In this document: positions 1-6,415 of the stretch, in pieces
Position numbering within the stretch: the first letter of the stretch is position 1
Layout: every line of letters begins with the position of its first letter
Source: Acidiferrobacteraceae bacterium
Lineage (GTDB): Bacteria; Pseudomonadota; Gammaproteobacteria; Acidiferrobacterales; Acidiferrobacteraceae
DNA: 10,592 nucleotides
Assembly (NCBI GenBank): GCA_027343725.1
Contig: DAHWKH010000007.1
Coordinates: forward strand, 1-10,592
Direction: 5' to 3'
Notes under the pieces: model-generated
What the model was told of the DNA's origin: nothing
Databases searched by the model: none
Seen by the model: the letters and a program-made list of their open reading frames with translations, nothing else
Program-made: the position numbers and the translations under genes

Positions 1-639
1 ATCCGCAAGGCCCTCGCCCGGGCGCCCCACCTCAAAGACGATATCCGCGGCCTCTCGAACGCCCAAATCCGGGTCGCGCTCAAGGATCGGCACAGTCTCC
101 AGGGGGGCTTTCTCCCCAATACGTATTTCTACGTCCGCAACGCGGGCGCGCTCGCGATTTTGCGCCGCGTCCACGAACGCCTCGAGGCACTCTTGCGCCG
201 CGACTGGGGACAGCGCGCGCCCGGCCTCCCGGTGAAGACCCCTGAACAAGCCTTGATTCTCGCGTCCCTGATCGAGAAGGAGACGGCGGCCGACGGCGAG
301 CGGCGCAAAATCGCCGGGGTCTTCGTCAATCGACTCAAGCGCCATATGCTGCTCGAGACCGATCCGACCGTGATTTTCGGTCTCGGGCGACGCTACCAAG
401 GGGTTCTCACGATCGCCGATCTCGCCTTTCCGAGCCCCTACAACACCTATCTCCACCATGGTCTGCCGCCGACCCCCATCGGGCTCGTGAGCCCCCGCAC
501 CCTGCACGCGGCGTTGCATCCCCAAAAAACGCGTGCCTTATATTTTGTGGCCACGGGCCATGGCGGTCATGTATTCTCTGATACGCTCAAGGCTCAGGAT
601 CGCGAAATCCGTAAATATGAACTCGACAGCTCCCCGTAA
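1..639 (+). CDS. mltG: Endolytic murein transglycosylase MltG (5' end cut off)
   Basis: The frame is open from base 1 to the TAA at 637-639, so the window holds the C-terminal 212 residues of the protein. MltG (YceG) is an inner-membrane-anchored lytic transglycosylase that cleaves nascent glycan strands in the periplasm and so sets their length. The family signature is complete here. It includes GGFLPNTYFY near residues 38-47, the ASLIEKET motif near residues 88-95 carrying the conserved catalytic glutamate, then VFVNRL, LLETDPTVIFGLG, SPYNTY and GLPPTPI, and the C-terminal YFVATGHGGHVFSDT. The N-terminal membrane anchor and LysM-like part lie outside the window. The 3' end overlaps the likely tmk start by 23 bases. 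The identification is very secure; only the 5' truncation limits it, and that is due to the window edge. Confidence 0.96.
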   Translation: MRKALARAPHLKDDIRGLSNAQIRVALKDRHSLQGGFLPNTYFYVRNAGALAILRRVHERLEALLRRDWGQRAPGLPVKTPEQALILASLIEKETAADGERRKIAGVFVNRLKRHMLLETDPTVIFGLGRRYQGVLTIADLAFPSPYNTYLHHGLPPTPIGLVSPRTLHAALHPQKTRALYFVATGHGGHVFSDTLKAQDREIRKYELDSSP

Positions 640-1246
640 GCCGCTGTTCATCACCCTGGAGGGCCTCGACGGATGCGGCAAGAGCTCCCAGATCGACACG
701 GTCGTCGCGTTCTGTGAGTCCGCGAACCCGCTCGGGGTGATCGTGACGCGGGAACCCGGCGGCACGGAGATCGGTGAGCGCATCCGGCATATCCTTCTCG
801 ACCATGCCTTGATCGAGGCCCGCAGCGAATTGTCGCTGGTCTTCGCCGCCCGCGTCCAACATCTCAAAACCGTCATAGAACCCGCGCTCTCGCTCGGCAA
901 AACCGTGGTCTGCGATCGCTACGCCGATGCCACCTATGCCTACCAGGGCTACGGGCGCGGGCTGCCGCTTGCCTTGATCGATAGCTTCATGCAGGCGCTC
1001 GAGGTGCGCGCGCCGGACCTCACGCTCTTGTTCGACGTGCCGATCGAGGTCGCGCTCGCGCGCCGCAGCGGGCGCCCGGCCGACCGCATCGAGTCCGAGA
1101 GCCGGGAATTTTTTGCGCGCGTGCACGCGGGCTATCTGGCGCGCGCCCAGGCCCAACCCGGGCGCATCGCCGTGGTCGCCGCCGACCGGTCGCTCACGGA
1201 GGTGTCGCGCGCGGTCGAGGCCGTCTTGCAGTCGGCGCACGCCTGA
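617..1246 (+). CDS. tmk: Thymidylate kinase
   Basis: The product phosphorylates dTMP to dTDP with ATP in the cytosol, an essential step of dTTP synthesis. From the ATG at 617 it has 209 residues, the usual family length. Visible motifs in order are the P-loop GLDGCGKSS (about 16-24), TREPGGTEIGERIR (44-57) with the Arg-Glu-Pro-Gly of the substrate loop, CDRYADATYAYQGYGRGL (99-116) with the DRY motif, and a lid segment RSGRPADRIE (150-159). The P-loop has no arginine after DG while the lid is Arg-rich, which matches the type II (E. coli-like) enzymes. An upstream ATG at 533 would add 28 residues lying inside mltG and unlike any Tmk N-terminus, so 617 is preferred. The gene overlaps mltG by 23 bases, and its TGA (1244-1246) shares a base with the holB ATG. 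Confidence 0.96.
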   Translation: MNSTAPRKPLFITLEGLDGCGKSSQIDTVVAFCESANPLGVIVTREPGGTEIGERIRHILLDHALIEARSELSLVFAARVQHLKTVIEPALSLGKTVVCDRYADATYAYQGYGRGLPLALIDSFMQALEVRAPDLTLLFDVPIEVALARRSGRPADRIESESREFFARVHAGYLARAQAQPGRIAVVAADRSLTEVSRAVEAVLQSAHA

Positions 1247-2184
1247 TGCGATTCCCCTGGCAACAGGCGGCCTGGGAGCGGCTCCCCGACAACGACCACC
1301 TGGCCCACGCCCTGATCGTCGCGGGTCCCCCCGGCATCGGCAAGCAGGCCTTCGCCGAAGAGCTGGCCATGCGTCTCGTTTGCGAAGAGGGGAGGGCCTG
1401 CGGGGTCTGTCGCGATTGCCGCTTCGCGGCGAGCGGCCAGCACCCCGACATCCTCAGTGTCGCGCCGGCGCCGGGCAAGAGCGGGATCCCGGTCGACAGC
1501 GCCCGCGACCTCAACGCCTTTCTGGCGCTCACGCCGCATCTGGCGAAGCGGCGCGTGGCGCTGATCGCGCCCGCCGACCAGCTCAACCGCTCGGCCGCCA
1601 ACGCGCTCCTCAAAACGCTCGAGGAGCCCCCGGGGGAGAGCTTTCTGATCCTGGTGACGGCAAACCCCGGGCGCCTTTTGCCCACCATCCGCTCGCGCTG
1701 CCAGCGCCTCGATCTGGCAAAGCCCGCGCGCGCGGCGGCACTGGCCTATCTGGACGCGCAGGGCGTGAAGGCCGCGCCTGCCGCCCTGGACCGGGCGCGC
1801 GGGGCGCCGCTGTGCGCGCAGGCGCTCACCGCCGAGGCGCTCACCGCCCCGGCGCGCCTGCTCGCCATCCTGGAGCCGCTCTGTGAGCGGCGCCTGGACG
1901 CGGTGAATGCGAGCGAGGCCTGGCAGGCCGGCGACGGGGACGATGGGCTCGTGCTGTTCGCCGAGCTCTTGGCGGAACTCGTGGCCCTCGGGCTGGCGCG
2001 CCGCGCCCCGGCCTCCGCGGAACGCACGCAACGCTTGCAGGCCCTGGCGACTCGGCTAGACTTACGTCGGGTCTATCGCGTGTGGGACGAGATCCTGGAA
2101 TGGCGGGCACTCGCCGATGCGCCCCTGGACCGACGCGCGATGTGGGATAGCGTGTTTCTCAACTTCGAAGACGCACGAGCGTGA
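1246..2184 (+). CDS. holB: DNA polymerase III subunit delta-prime
   Basis: This is the delta-prime subunit of the clamp loader that places the beta sliding clamp on DNA at replication forks. The 312 residues show the AAA+ layout: Walker A GPPGIGK (27-33), the zinc module with Cys46, Cys52, Cys55 and Cys58, the segment ADQLNRSAANALLKTLEEPP (110-129), and the SRC arginine-finger motif in TIRSRCQRL (147-155). The C-terminal third is less conserved, as usual for the collar domain. The start ATG (1246-1248) overlaps the tmk stop, and the stop TGA (2182-2184) overlaps the putative GTG start of pilZ, so translation is probably coupled on both sides. Placement between tmk and pilZ is the classic gammaproteobacterial order. 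The identification is secure. Confidence 0.95.
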   Translation: MRFPWQQAAWERLPDNDHLAHALIVAGPPGIGKQAFAEELAMRLVCEEGRACGVCRDCRFAASGQHPDILSVAPAPGKSGIPVDSARDLNAFLALTPHLAKRRVALIAPADQLNRSAANALLKTLEEPPGESFLILVTANPGRLLPTIRSRCQRLDLAKPARAAALAYLDAQGVKAAPAALDRARGAPLCAQALTAEALTAPARLLAILEPLCERRLDAVNASEAWQAGDGDDGLVLFAELLAELVALGLARRAPASAERTQRLQALATRLDLRRVYRVWDEILEWRALADAPLDRRAMWDSVFLNFEDARA

Positions 2185-2567
2185 CGACAATGGCGATATC
2201 ACCGGTCAGCAATGCGCCCAAAGCCGCCCCGCCCCGGCCGGGCGTGCTCTCGCTTGTGATCAAGGACCGCAACGCGCTCTACACGGCCTATATGCCGTTT
2301 CTCAAAGGCGGCGGACTCTTTATCCCGACGACCAAGCCGTATCAGCTCGGAGACGAGGTCTTCATGCTGCTCACGCTCCTTGACAGCAAGGAGAAGATCC
2401 CGGTGGCCGGCCACGTCGTGTGGATCACGCCCCAGGACGCCCCGCGCGGGCGCGCACCCGGGATCGGCATCCAATTCAGTGCCAAGGATGCCGACACCGC
2501 GCGCAGCAAGATCGAGACCCTTTTGATCGGCCAATTGCAATCGGATCGCCCGACCCATACGATGTAG
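2181..2567 (+). CDS. pilZ: Type IV pilus assembly protein PilZ
   Basis: The product is a small cytosolic PilZ-domain protein of 128 residues, needed for type IV pilus biogenesis in Pseudomonas and Xanthomonas, where it acts with the FimX/PilB machinery. The sequence follows the founding PilZ closely: PGVLSLVIKD near the start, YMPFLKGGGLFIPT in the middle, then LGDEVFMLLTLLD, KIPVAGHVVWITP, GIGIQF and a C-terminal KIETLL...SDRPTHTM. The RxxxR and (D/N)xSxxG residues that bind cyclic di-GMP in other PilZ domains are not apparent, which is expected for this subgroup. The GTG at 2181 overlaps the holB stop by four bases (GTGA). An ATG at 2190 is an alternative start, giving 125 residues, and neither has a strong Shine-Dalgarno. 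The pilus genes themselves are not in the window. Confidence 0.93.
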   Translation: MTTMAISPVSNAPKAAPPRPGVLSLVIKDRNALYTAYMPFLKGGGLFIPTTKPYQLGDEVFMLLTLLDSKEKIPVAGHVVWITPQDAPRGRAPGIGIQFSAKDADTARSKIETLLIGQLQSDRPTHTM

Positions 2568-2569
2568 GC

Positions 2570-3343
2570 ATGCCCTACGTCGATTCCCATTGCCACCTGC
2601 ACCTCGATCCCTTGTGTCACGATGTCGACGCGGTCCTCGCGCGCGCCGCTTCACACGAGGTCGGTCACATGTTGTGCGTGAGCGTTGCGCTCGACGACCT
2701 CGAGGTCATCTGCGCGTTGAGCGAGGATCACCCGGAAATCACGGCCTCGGTCGGCGTCCACCCCCATCATGCCCCGGTGAGCGCCACGGTGTTCGAGGAT
2801 CTCGTGCGGCTCGGAGATCGCGACAAGGTGGTGGCGGTCGGGGAGACCGGGCTCGATTATTATCGGCTCGCGGACGGGGACGCGCGCGGGCAGCAAGAGG
2901 CCTTCCGCCAGCACATCGCCGCGGCACGCCGCCTCCGCAAACCGCTCATCATCCATACCCGCGAGGCCTCCGAGGACACCTTGCGCATTCTGAAGGAAGA
3001 AGGCGCGTCCGAGACCGGCGGGGTGATTCACTGCTTCACGGAGAGCGAGGCGTTCGCGCGCGAGGCGCTGGCGCTCGGCTTTTACATCTCGTTTTCGGGC
3101 ATCGTCACCTTCAAGAACGCCGAGGCGTTGCGTCAGGTCGCGCGCTGGGTGCCGGAGGAGCGACTCCTGATCGAGACCGATGCCCCGTATCTCGCGCCGG
3201 TCCCGCACCGCGGCAAGAGCAATGAACCGGCCTACGTGCCGCACGTCGCCCAGTGTCTCGCCACGATCCGCGGCGTGCCGGTGGAGCGCATCGCCGACGC
3301 GACCCATCGCAATTTCTTCCGGTTGTTTCCCAAGGCCGCCTGA
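2570..3343 (+). CDS. tatD: TatD-family metal-dependent hydrolase (3'-5' DNase type)
   Basis: The product is a TIM-barrel amidohydrolase-superfamily protein of 257 residues, close to the usual 255-265. Members are magnesium-dependent nucleases linked to DNA repair and DNA degradation, although the exact role of this paralogue (TatD/YcfH type) cannot be read from sequence. The metal ligands are all present: SHCHLH with His7 and His9, VGETGLDY with Glu92, IIHTREA with His129, IHCFTES with His154 and IETDAPYL with Asp204. The C-terminal signature APVPHRGKSNEPAYV is also there. The ATG at 2570 lies two bases after the pilZ stop and opens directly into the metal motif. The longer frame from 2420 runs through pilZ in another phase and is not credible. 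This is the last gene of the left operon. Confidence 0.95.
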   Translation: MPYVDSHCHLHLDPLCHDVDAVLARAASHEVGHMLCVSVALDDLEVICALSEDHPEITASVGVHPHHAPVSATVFEDLVRLGDRDKVVAVGETGLDYYRLADGDARGQQEAFRQHIAAARRLRKPLIIHTREASEDTLRILKEEGASETGGVIHCFTESEAFAREALALGFYISFSGIVTFKNAEALRQVARWVPEERLLIETDAPYLAPVPHRGKSNEPAYVPHVAQCLATIRGVPVERIADATHRNFFRLFPKAA

Positions 3344-3347
3344 AGGC

Positions 3348-3377
3348 GGGGCGGGGCCTGCTGACGTCCGCCGCCCC
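3348..3377 (+). terminator. Possible weak hairpin after tatD
   Basis: GGGGCGG (3348-3354) can pair with CCGCCCC (3371-3377) around a 16-base loop, just after the tatD stop. A smaller competing stem, CCGCC/GGCGG (3336-3340 with 3345-3349), spans the stop codon. A C/T-rich stretch (TTCTCCACTCTTTCT) follows, but there is no clean run of T. It may help to end the operon transcript but is not a textbook intrinsic terminator. Confidence 0.3.
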
Positions 3378-3411
3378 TAGATTCTCCACTCTTTCTAAGT
3401 AAGATCAGTCG

Positions 3412-3465
3412 CTTACCGCTAACTCATCATGTTATTTATGTATTCTCTGCGGAGAGTGCGGTAAG
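3412..3465. repeat. Inverted repeat with nested palindrome in convergent gap
   Basis: CTTACCGC (3412-3419) is the exact reverse complement of GCGGTAAG (3458-3465). The 38-base interior is clearly AT-rich compared with its surroundings and contains a smaller palindrome CTCT-GCGG-AGAG (3445-3456). It lies between the ends of two convergent genes. It could act as a bidirectional transcription end structure, or be a remnant of a small mobile repeat. There is no T-run next to the outer stem. Confidence 0.5.
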
Positions 3466-3471
3466 TCCTTC

Positions 3472-4413
3472 TCACAGAACCTTTTTCGGGCTTTTGTAGA
3501 GGTAGGCCACGATGAGATAGAGGTAGACGATCATGTACATGTCGGCAGTCCCCAGCATATCGCCTCGGTTGCCCGTGCTCCCCCAGGCGTAAGGCCCGCC
3601 CCAGCCCTCGGCCGTCGTCCAGACCCCGAACGAGTAGAAGAAGCCGAGCGGCAGCGACCATTTGAGACCGCGTTCCGTGAGCAGGCTCAAGCCGAGCAAG
3701 GTCTCCGCGAGTGCCGCGAAGAGCCCGAAGAGGAGGGGACCCACGAAGCGGATGATGTGGATGAAAAGGCCGATGTAGGCGACGATCCATCCGGGCTGCC
3801 CGACTTGCGAGGCGCGCAGGTAACTGAGGCTGTGCTCGAGAAACGCCGGCTGCCATTTCCAGAAGGCATCGAACAGCCACAAGAGGCCGAACAACACCCG
3901 CACGATCTCGATTTCATGGGTCTCGGGCACGTGCCGGACGTGTCCGCCCACCGTCAACCGTTGTTCCGACGGAACGGAGAGGATGGTGAAGAAGGTGAGG
4001 GTGTACACGATCGCGGTGCCGGGGTCCGTCGCCCCGGGGATATAAGGCCCCCCGAATCCCCCGACCGTGGTCCACAGGAAGAAGGTATAGATCATCCCGA
4101 GCCGTGCCAGGGGCCGCAGCGCGAGACCCGTCAAAAGCGACAGGGCGAGGATGGCATCGAGGACCACGGTGCCGATCGCGACGTGGCGGGGACCGAGCAC
4201 CGTGAGGACATGGACCACGGCGTACAAATAGTGGCTGACAAGGCTCGTCTGGCCCTTGATGCGAGCCACAATCGATCCAAGAAAATGGTTGACATAATAG
4301 GCGTTGGCCTGGAGGATCGTGTTGACGACCCAGATCACGCCGAACAGGATCCGCATCAAGGCGAAGGCGAGGTCTTGCTCCGGATTGTAGTGGGGCGAAT
4401 GACTGTCAGGCAT
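3472..4413 (-). CDS. Tandemly duplicated DoxX/DoxD-like membrane protein
   Basis: The product is an integral membrane protein of 313 residues with about eight hydrophobic segments in two matching halves. Half one has ILFGVIWVVN (22-31), LALSLLTG (89-96) and WTTVGGFGGPY (114-124). Half two has VLFGLLWLFD (173-182), LGLSLLTE (240-247) and WTTAEGWGGPY (265-275). All three landmark pairs sit 151 residues apart. The four-helix unit with an aromatic-Gly-Gly-Pro-Tyr end resembles the DoxX/DoxD families, which include the small subunit of archaeal thiosulfate:quinone oxidoreductase. I see no cysteine and no heme motif. The start is ATG at 4411-4413, with AAAGGAG about 11 bases upstream. The gene runs convergent to tatD and divergent from the next gene. 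A role in sulfur or quinone metabolism is only inferred, and other membrane functions are possible. Confidence 0.8.
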   Translation of the reverse strand: MPDSHSPHYNPEQDLAFALMRILFGVIWVVNTILQANAYYVNHFLGSIVARIKGQTSLVSHYLYAVVHVLTVLGPRHVAIGTVVLDAILALSLLTGLALRPLARLGMIYTFFLWTTVGGFGGPYIPGATDPGTAIVYTLTFFTILSVPSEQRLTVGGHVRHVPETHEIEIVRVLFGLLWLFDAFWKWQPAFLEHSLSYLRASQVGQPGWIVAYIGLFIHIIRFVGPLLFGLFAALAETLLGLSLLTERGLKWSLPLGFFYSFGVWTTAEGWGGPYAWGSTGNRGDMLGTADMYMIVYLYLIVAYLYKSPKKVL

Positions 4414-4543
4414 GTCGGGCGAGTCTCCTTTGGATAAGCCGAAAAATCGGCGTTAAGCCTGGTCCACATCCGCCCCATGGTACAGGATCGCGGCATCAGG
4501 CGCAGCCCGATGCGTCGAGGGTCATGACGAGGACAGCGACAGA
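4414..4543. promoter_or_regulatory. Divergent intergenic region with small hairpin
   Basis: These 130 bases separate two divergent genes and should hold promoters for both. On the side of the DoxX-like gene lies the perfect hairpin GCCGA-AAAA-TCGGC (4438-4451), flanked by AAGCC direct repeats (4437-4440 region and 4455-4459). It would fall in the leader or promoter of the minus-strand gene. On the other side a seven-codon ORF, ATG at 4523 to TGA at 4547, overlaps the GTG start of the plus-strand gene. No clear -35/-10 pair was found. Confidence 0.4.
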
Positions 4544-5110
4544 GTGAACGATAGCGAACCGGTTCAAGCCCCGCTCGTGTTGCGCTCCGGCAATATGGCG
4601 CTGCCGGCTTTGCACCTCTGGTGGCGCTTCACATGGCGGTTTTCTCTGTTTCCGCTGGCGCTTGCGCTCGCCGTCCTCACCCTTGGTGCGCTCACCGGGC
4701 ATCTGCTGGCGCGTCCAGGTTCGGTTATGGCCGGGACTCTCATGGGCGCAGGGCTCCTGTGGCTCCTCCTGATCCCGCTGCTCATTCTCTACAGCGTCTG
4801 GCTGATGCGGGCCGTGATCTTTCGCAAACCCTTTCTCCTGCGCGGCGCACCGCATGCCTTCATCATCGTCTCTTCCACGGAGCCCTTGTCCCTCCCGTTG
4901 CCGCTCGAGGCGGCTCTCGCACTGTGGTGGGGGGTTGCCTGGCGCACCTGGGTGGTGGCGTTCGTGGCCATGGTCTTCCTGGTCTTTCTCGGTCCCTTGC
5001 ACATCATTCTGCAATTTCTCATCAGTTATCTCGCGTTTCTGTGGCTGCTCTCGGCGCCTTACGGACAGACGCGGATCCTCGTGAGGCCCTTGGTGGCCCC
5101 CAACCCTTGA
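4544..5110 (+). CDS. Four-helix membrane protein of unknown function
   Basis: I do not recognise the family. The 188-residue product has a short polar N-terminus and four strong hydrophobic stretches at about 34-52, 62-86, 135-150 and 152-170. The two halves look related: LHLWWRFTWR (23-32) matches LALWWGVAWR (125-134), each is followed by a long hydrophobic segment, and each helix pair ends in a Tyr/Trp-containing segment leading to an Arg-rich exit. The predicted topology is two plus two helices joined by a loop near 95-125. The start is GTG at 4544, with GAGGA about ten bases upstream. The start overlaps the end of a seven-codon ORF. The gene is divergent from the duplicated DoxX-like gene and ends 25 bases before the convergent porin. 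Codon use looks like that of its neighbours, and a real gene is very likely. Confidence 0.75.
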   Translation: MNDSEPVQAPLVLRSGNMALPALHLWWRFTWRFSLFPLALALAVLTLGALTGHLLARPGSVMAGTLMGAGLLWLLLIPLLILYSVWLMRAVIFRKPFLLRGAPHAFIIVSSTEPLSLPLPLEAALALWWGVAWRTWVVAFVAMVFLVFLGPLHIILQFLISYLAFLWLLSAPYGQTRILVRPLVAPNP

Positions 5111-5135
5111 CGCGCTTTGTCCGGAACGCGGCGTT

Positions 5136-6347
5136 TCAGAATGCAAGCGTCACGCGCACAAGACCGAGCACCGTGCTCGGCGTATCGCCGCCGCCCGGAT
5201 GCGCCCAGTACTCGATGTCGGGCTGCACGCTCCAGTCGGGGGAGACGGCGAATCGATAGTAGGCCTCGATCTCGCTCTCGAAGTCCTGCGTGAAGCCCGC
5301 ATGCGTTGCGAGCTCACTGCGCGCATAGGCGATGCCGAACTGATCATGTGGGCGCGCGCTCCAGGGCCCGGTCCACGCGATGCCGACGCCGAGATTCTGC
5401 CGGACAAAGGCGAGGGCAGGGGGCGCGCGACCGAACTCCAGGAAGGCGCCGATCCCGCGATCATCGGTTTGCCGCCAGAGCGTGCCGCTTGCAACGAGGT
5501 AGGCGCCGGCCGCGTGGTGGACGATGCCGCCCGAGAATCGCCGGAAGGCTGCTTCATCGACCCATCCGCCCACCTGCAACTTCACAGGCAGGCCATCGCG
5601 TGCCCCGCGCCAGGCCCCCTCGGTGATGATCAGAGTACCGTGCGGGTTGTAGGGGAGTTCGGTCGCATCGTCACGGAACACACCGAGCGCGAACGAGAGA
5701 CTGCGGGTCGGATAGGCGAATGCATCGCCGCCCCAAGCGCCTCTTGGGTAGGTCGGCAGCACGAAGGCGCTGATCGAGGCGTTCGACGAGAAGTCCAAAG
5801 ACACGAAGTGCTCCCCGAACGGCACGGTGAGGAACTGATCGTCGACGTACATGAGTCCAATGCGCACGCGCAGCCTGCGCGACTCGAGATCCTGCTGGTA
5901 CCACGCGCGATCGAGGGAGGTCTCGGCGCGCGCGTCCATGTTGTCGGGATCGGCGATCGCCGGGACCTGGCGGACATCCACGCTCGGGCCGGCGTGACTT
6001 TGGGCATCGAGAAAGAGGGTGCCTCCGCGCCAGCCGAAGAGTGCGCGCGTGTCGACCGTGAGGTTCAGATCCCACAGATACTGCCCGTCGAACGTCAGGG
6101 CCCGGGGCACGCCGCCCGCAAAGACGTGCGAGCCGTCGGCTTGCAGAACGCCCGCGAACGAGACCCCGCGATCGGCGAGCTCGGTCTTCGTCTCCGACAG
6201 GTCCCGCCACAGCGCAGCACCTCGTCCCGTGTGGCGGGGTAGGGGCCGTGCCGCCGCCCCGCGGGCGTTCACGAGGATCATCAGGGCCGCGGCGCATACC
6301 GTCCTTCCCACGACGCCGCACAGCCTTGGTCTCGCGCCGTTCCGCAA
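5136..6347 (-). CDS. OprB-type carbohydrate-selective outer-membrane porin
   Basis: The product is a 403-residue beta-barrel protein with an N-terminal signal peptide. Basic residues come first, then a hydrophobic stretch (about 16-28), and cleavage is likely after Ala33 in GAAA-RP. The mature part alternates short aromatic/hydrophobic strands and ends in phenylalanine (VRVTLAF), the outer-membrane insertion signal. Family features include DRGVSFAGVLQADGSHVF near the N-terminus, LDFSSNASISAFVLPTYPRG in the middle, and near the end a segment with EAYYRFAVSPDWSVQPDIEY followed by HPGGG, the OprB C-terminal hallmark. OprB porins let sugars or other small solutes through, and the substrate here is unknown. 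The start is TTG at 6345-6347, chosen because it gives a full signal peptide; a GTG 12 codons on is an alternative. The gene lies 68 bases after the nucleotidyltransferase-like gene and convergent to the four-helix protein gene. Confidence 0.85.
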   Translation of the reverse strand: MRNGARPRLCGVVGRTVCAAALMILVNARGAAARPLPRHTGRGAALWRDLSETKTELADRGVSFAGVLQADGSHVFAGGVPRALTFDGQYLWDLNLTVDTRALFGWRGGTLFLDAQSHAGPSVDVRQVPAIADPDNMDARAETSLDRAWYQQDLESRRLRVRIGLMYVDDQFLTVPFGEHFVSLDFSSNASISAFVLPTYPRGAWGGDAFAYPTRSLSFALGVFRDDATELPYNPHGTLIITEGAWRGARDGLPVKLQVGGWVDEAAFRRFSGGIVHHAAGAYLVASGTLWRQTDDRGIGAFLEFGRAPPALAFVRQNLGVGIAWTGPWSARPHDQFGIAYARSELATHAGFTQDFESEIEAYYRFAVSPDWSVQPDIEYWAHPGGGDTPSTVLGLVRVTLAF

Positions 6348-6415
6348 TGGTGTCCGCCCCGAGCTTCGCTGCCGACCCGCGCGTCGCCGTGGATCAGAGC
6401 GTCATGCCCTAATGG

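Noticed and set aside
533..616. Longer N-terminus for thymidylate kinase from the ATG at 533
   Set aside because: The added 28 residues lie inside mltG and do not resemble any Tmk start; the ATG at 617 gives the family length.
1132..2031. Minus-strand open frame of 299 codons over tmk and holB
   Set aside because: It is antisense to two secure genes and is explained by high G+C content, which removes stop codons.
2420..2569. Longer N-terminus for TatD
   Set aside because: It is an out-of-phase reading of pilZ; the ATG at 2570 opens directly into the conserved metal-binding motif.
3757..4437. Plus-strand open frame of 226 codons
   Set aside because: It is the antisense shadow of the DoxX-like gene; the translation is charged, low-complexity and lacks domains, whereas the minus-strand frame has clear repeated motifs.
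4496..5146. Minus-strand open frame of 216 codons
   Set aside because: The Gln/Glu/Arg/Pro-rich translation is typical of the antisense of a hydrophobic gene; the plus strand encodes the four-helix protein.
5199..6242. Plus-strand open frame of 347 codons
   Set aside because: It is antisense to the porin gene, which has a signal peptide and the OprB C-terminal signature.
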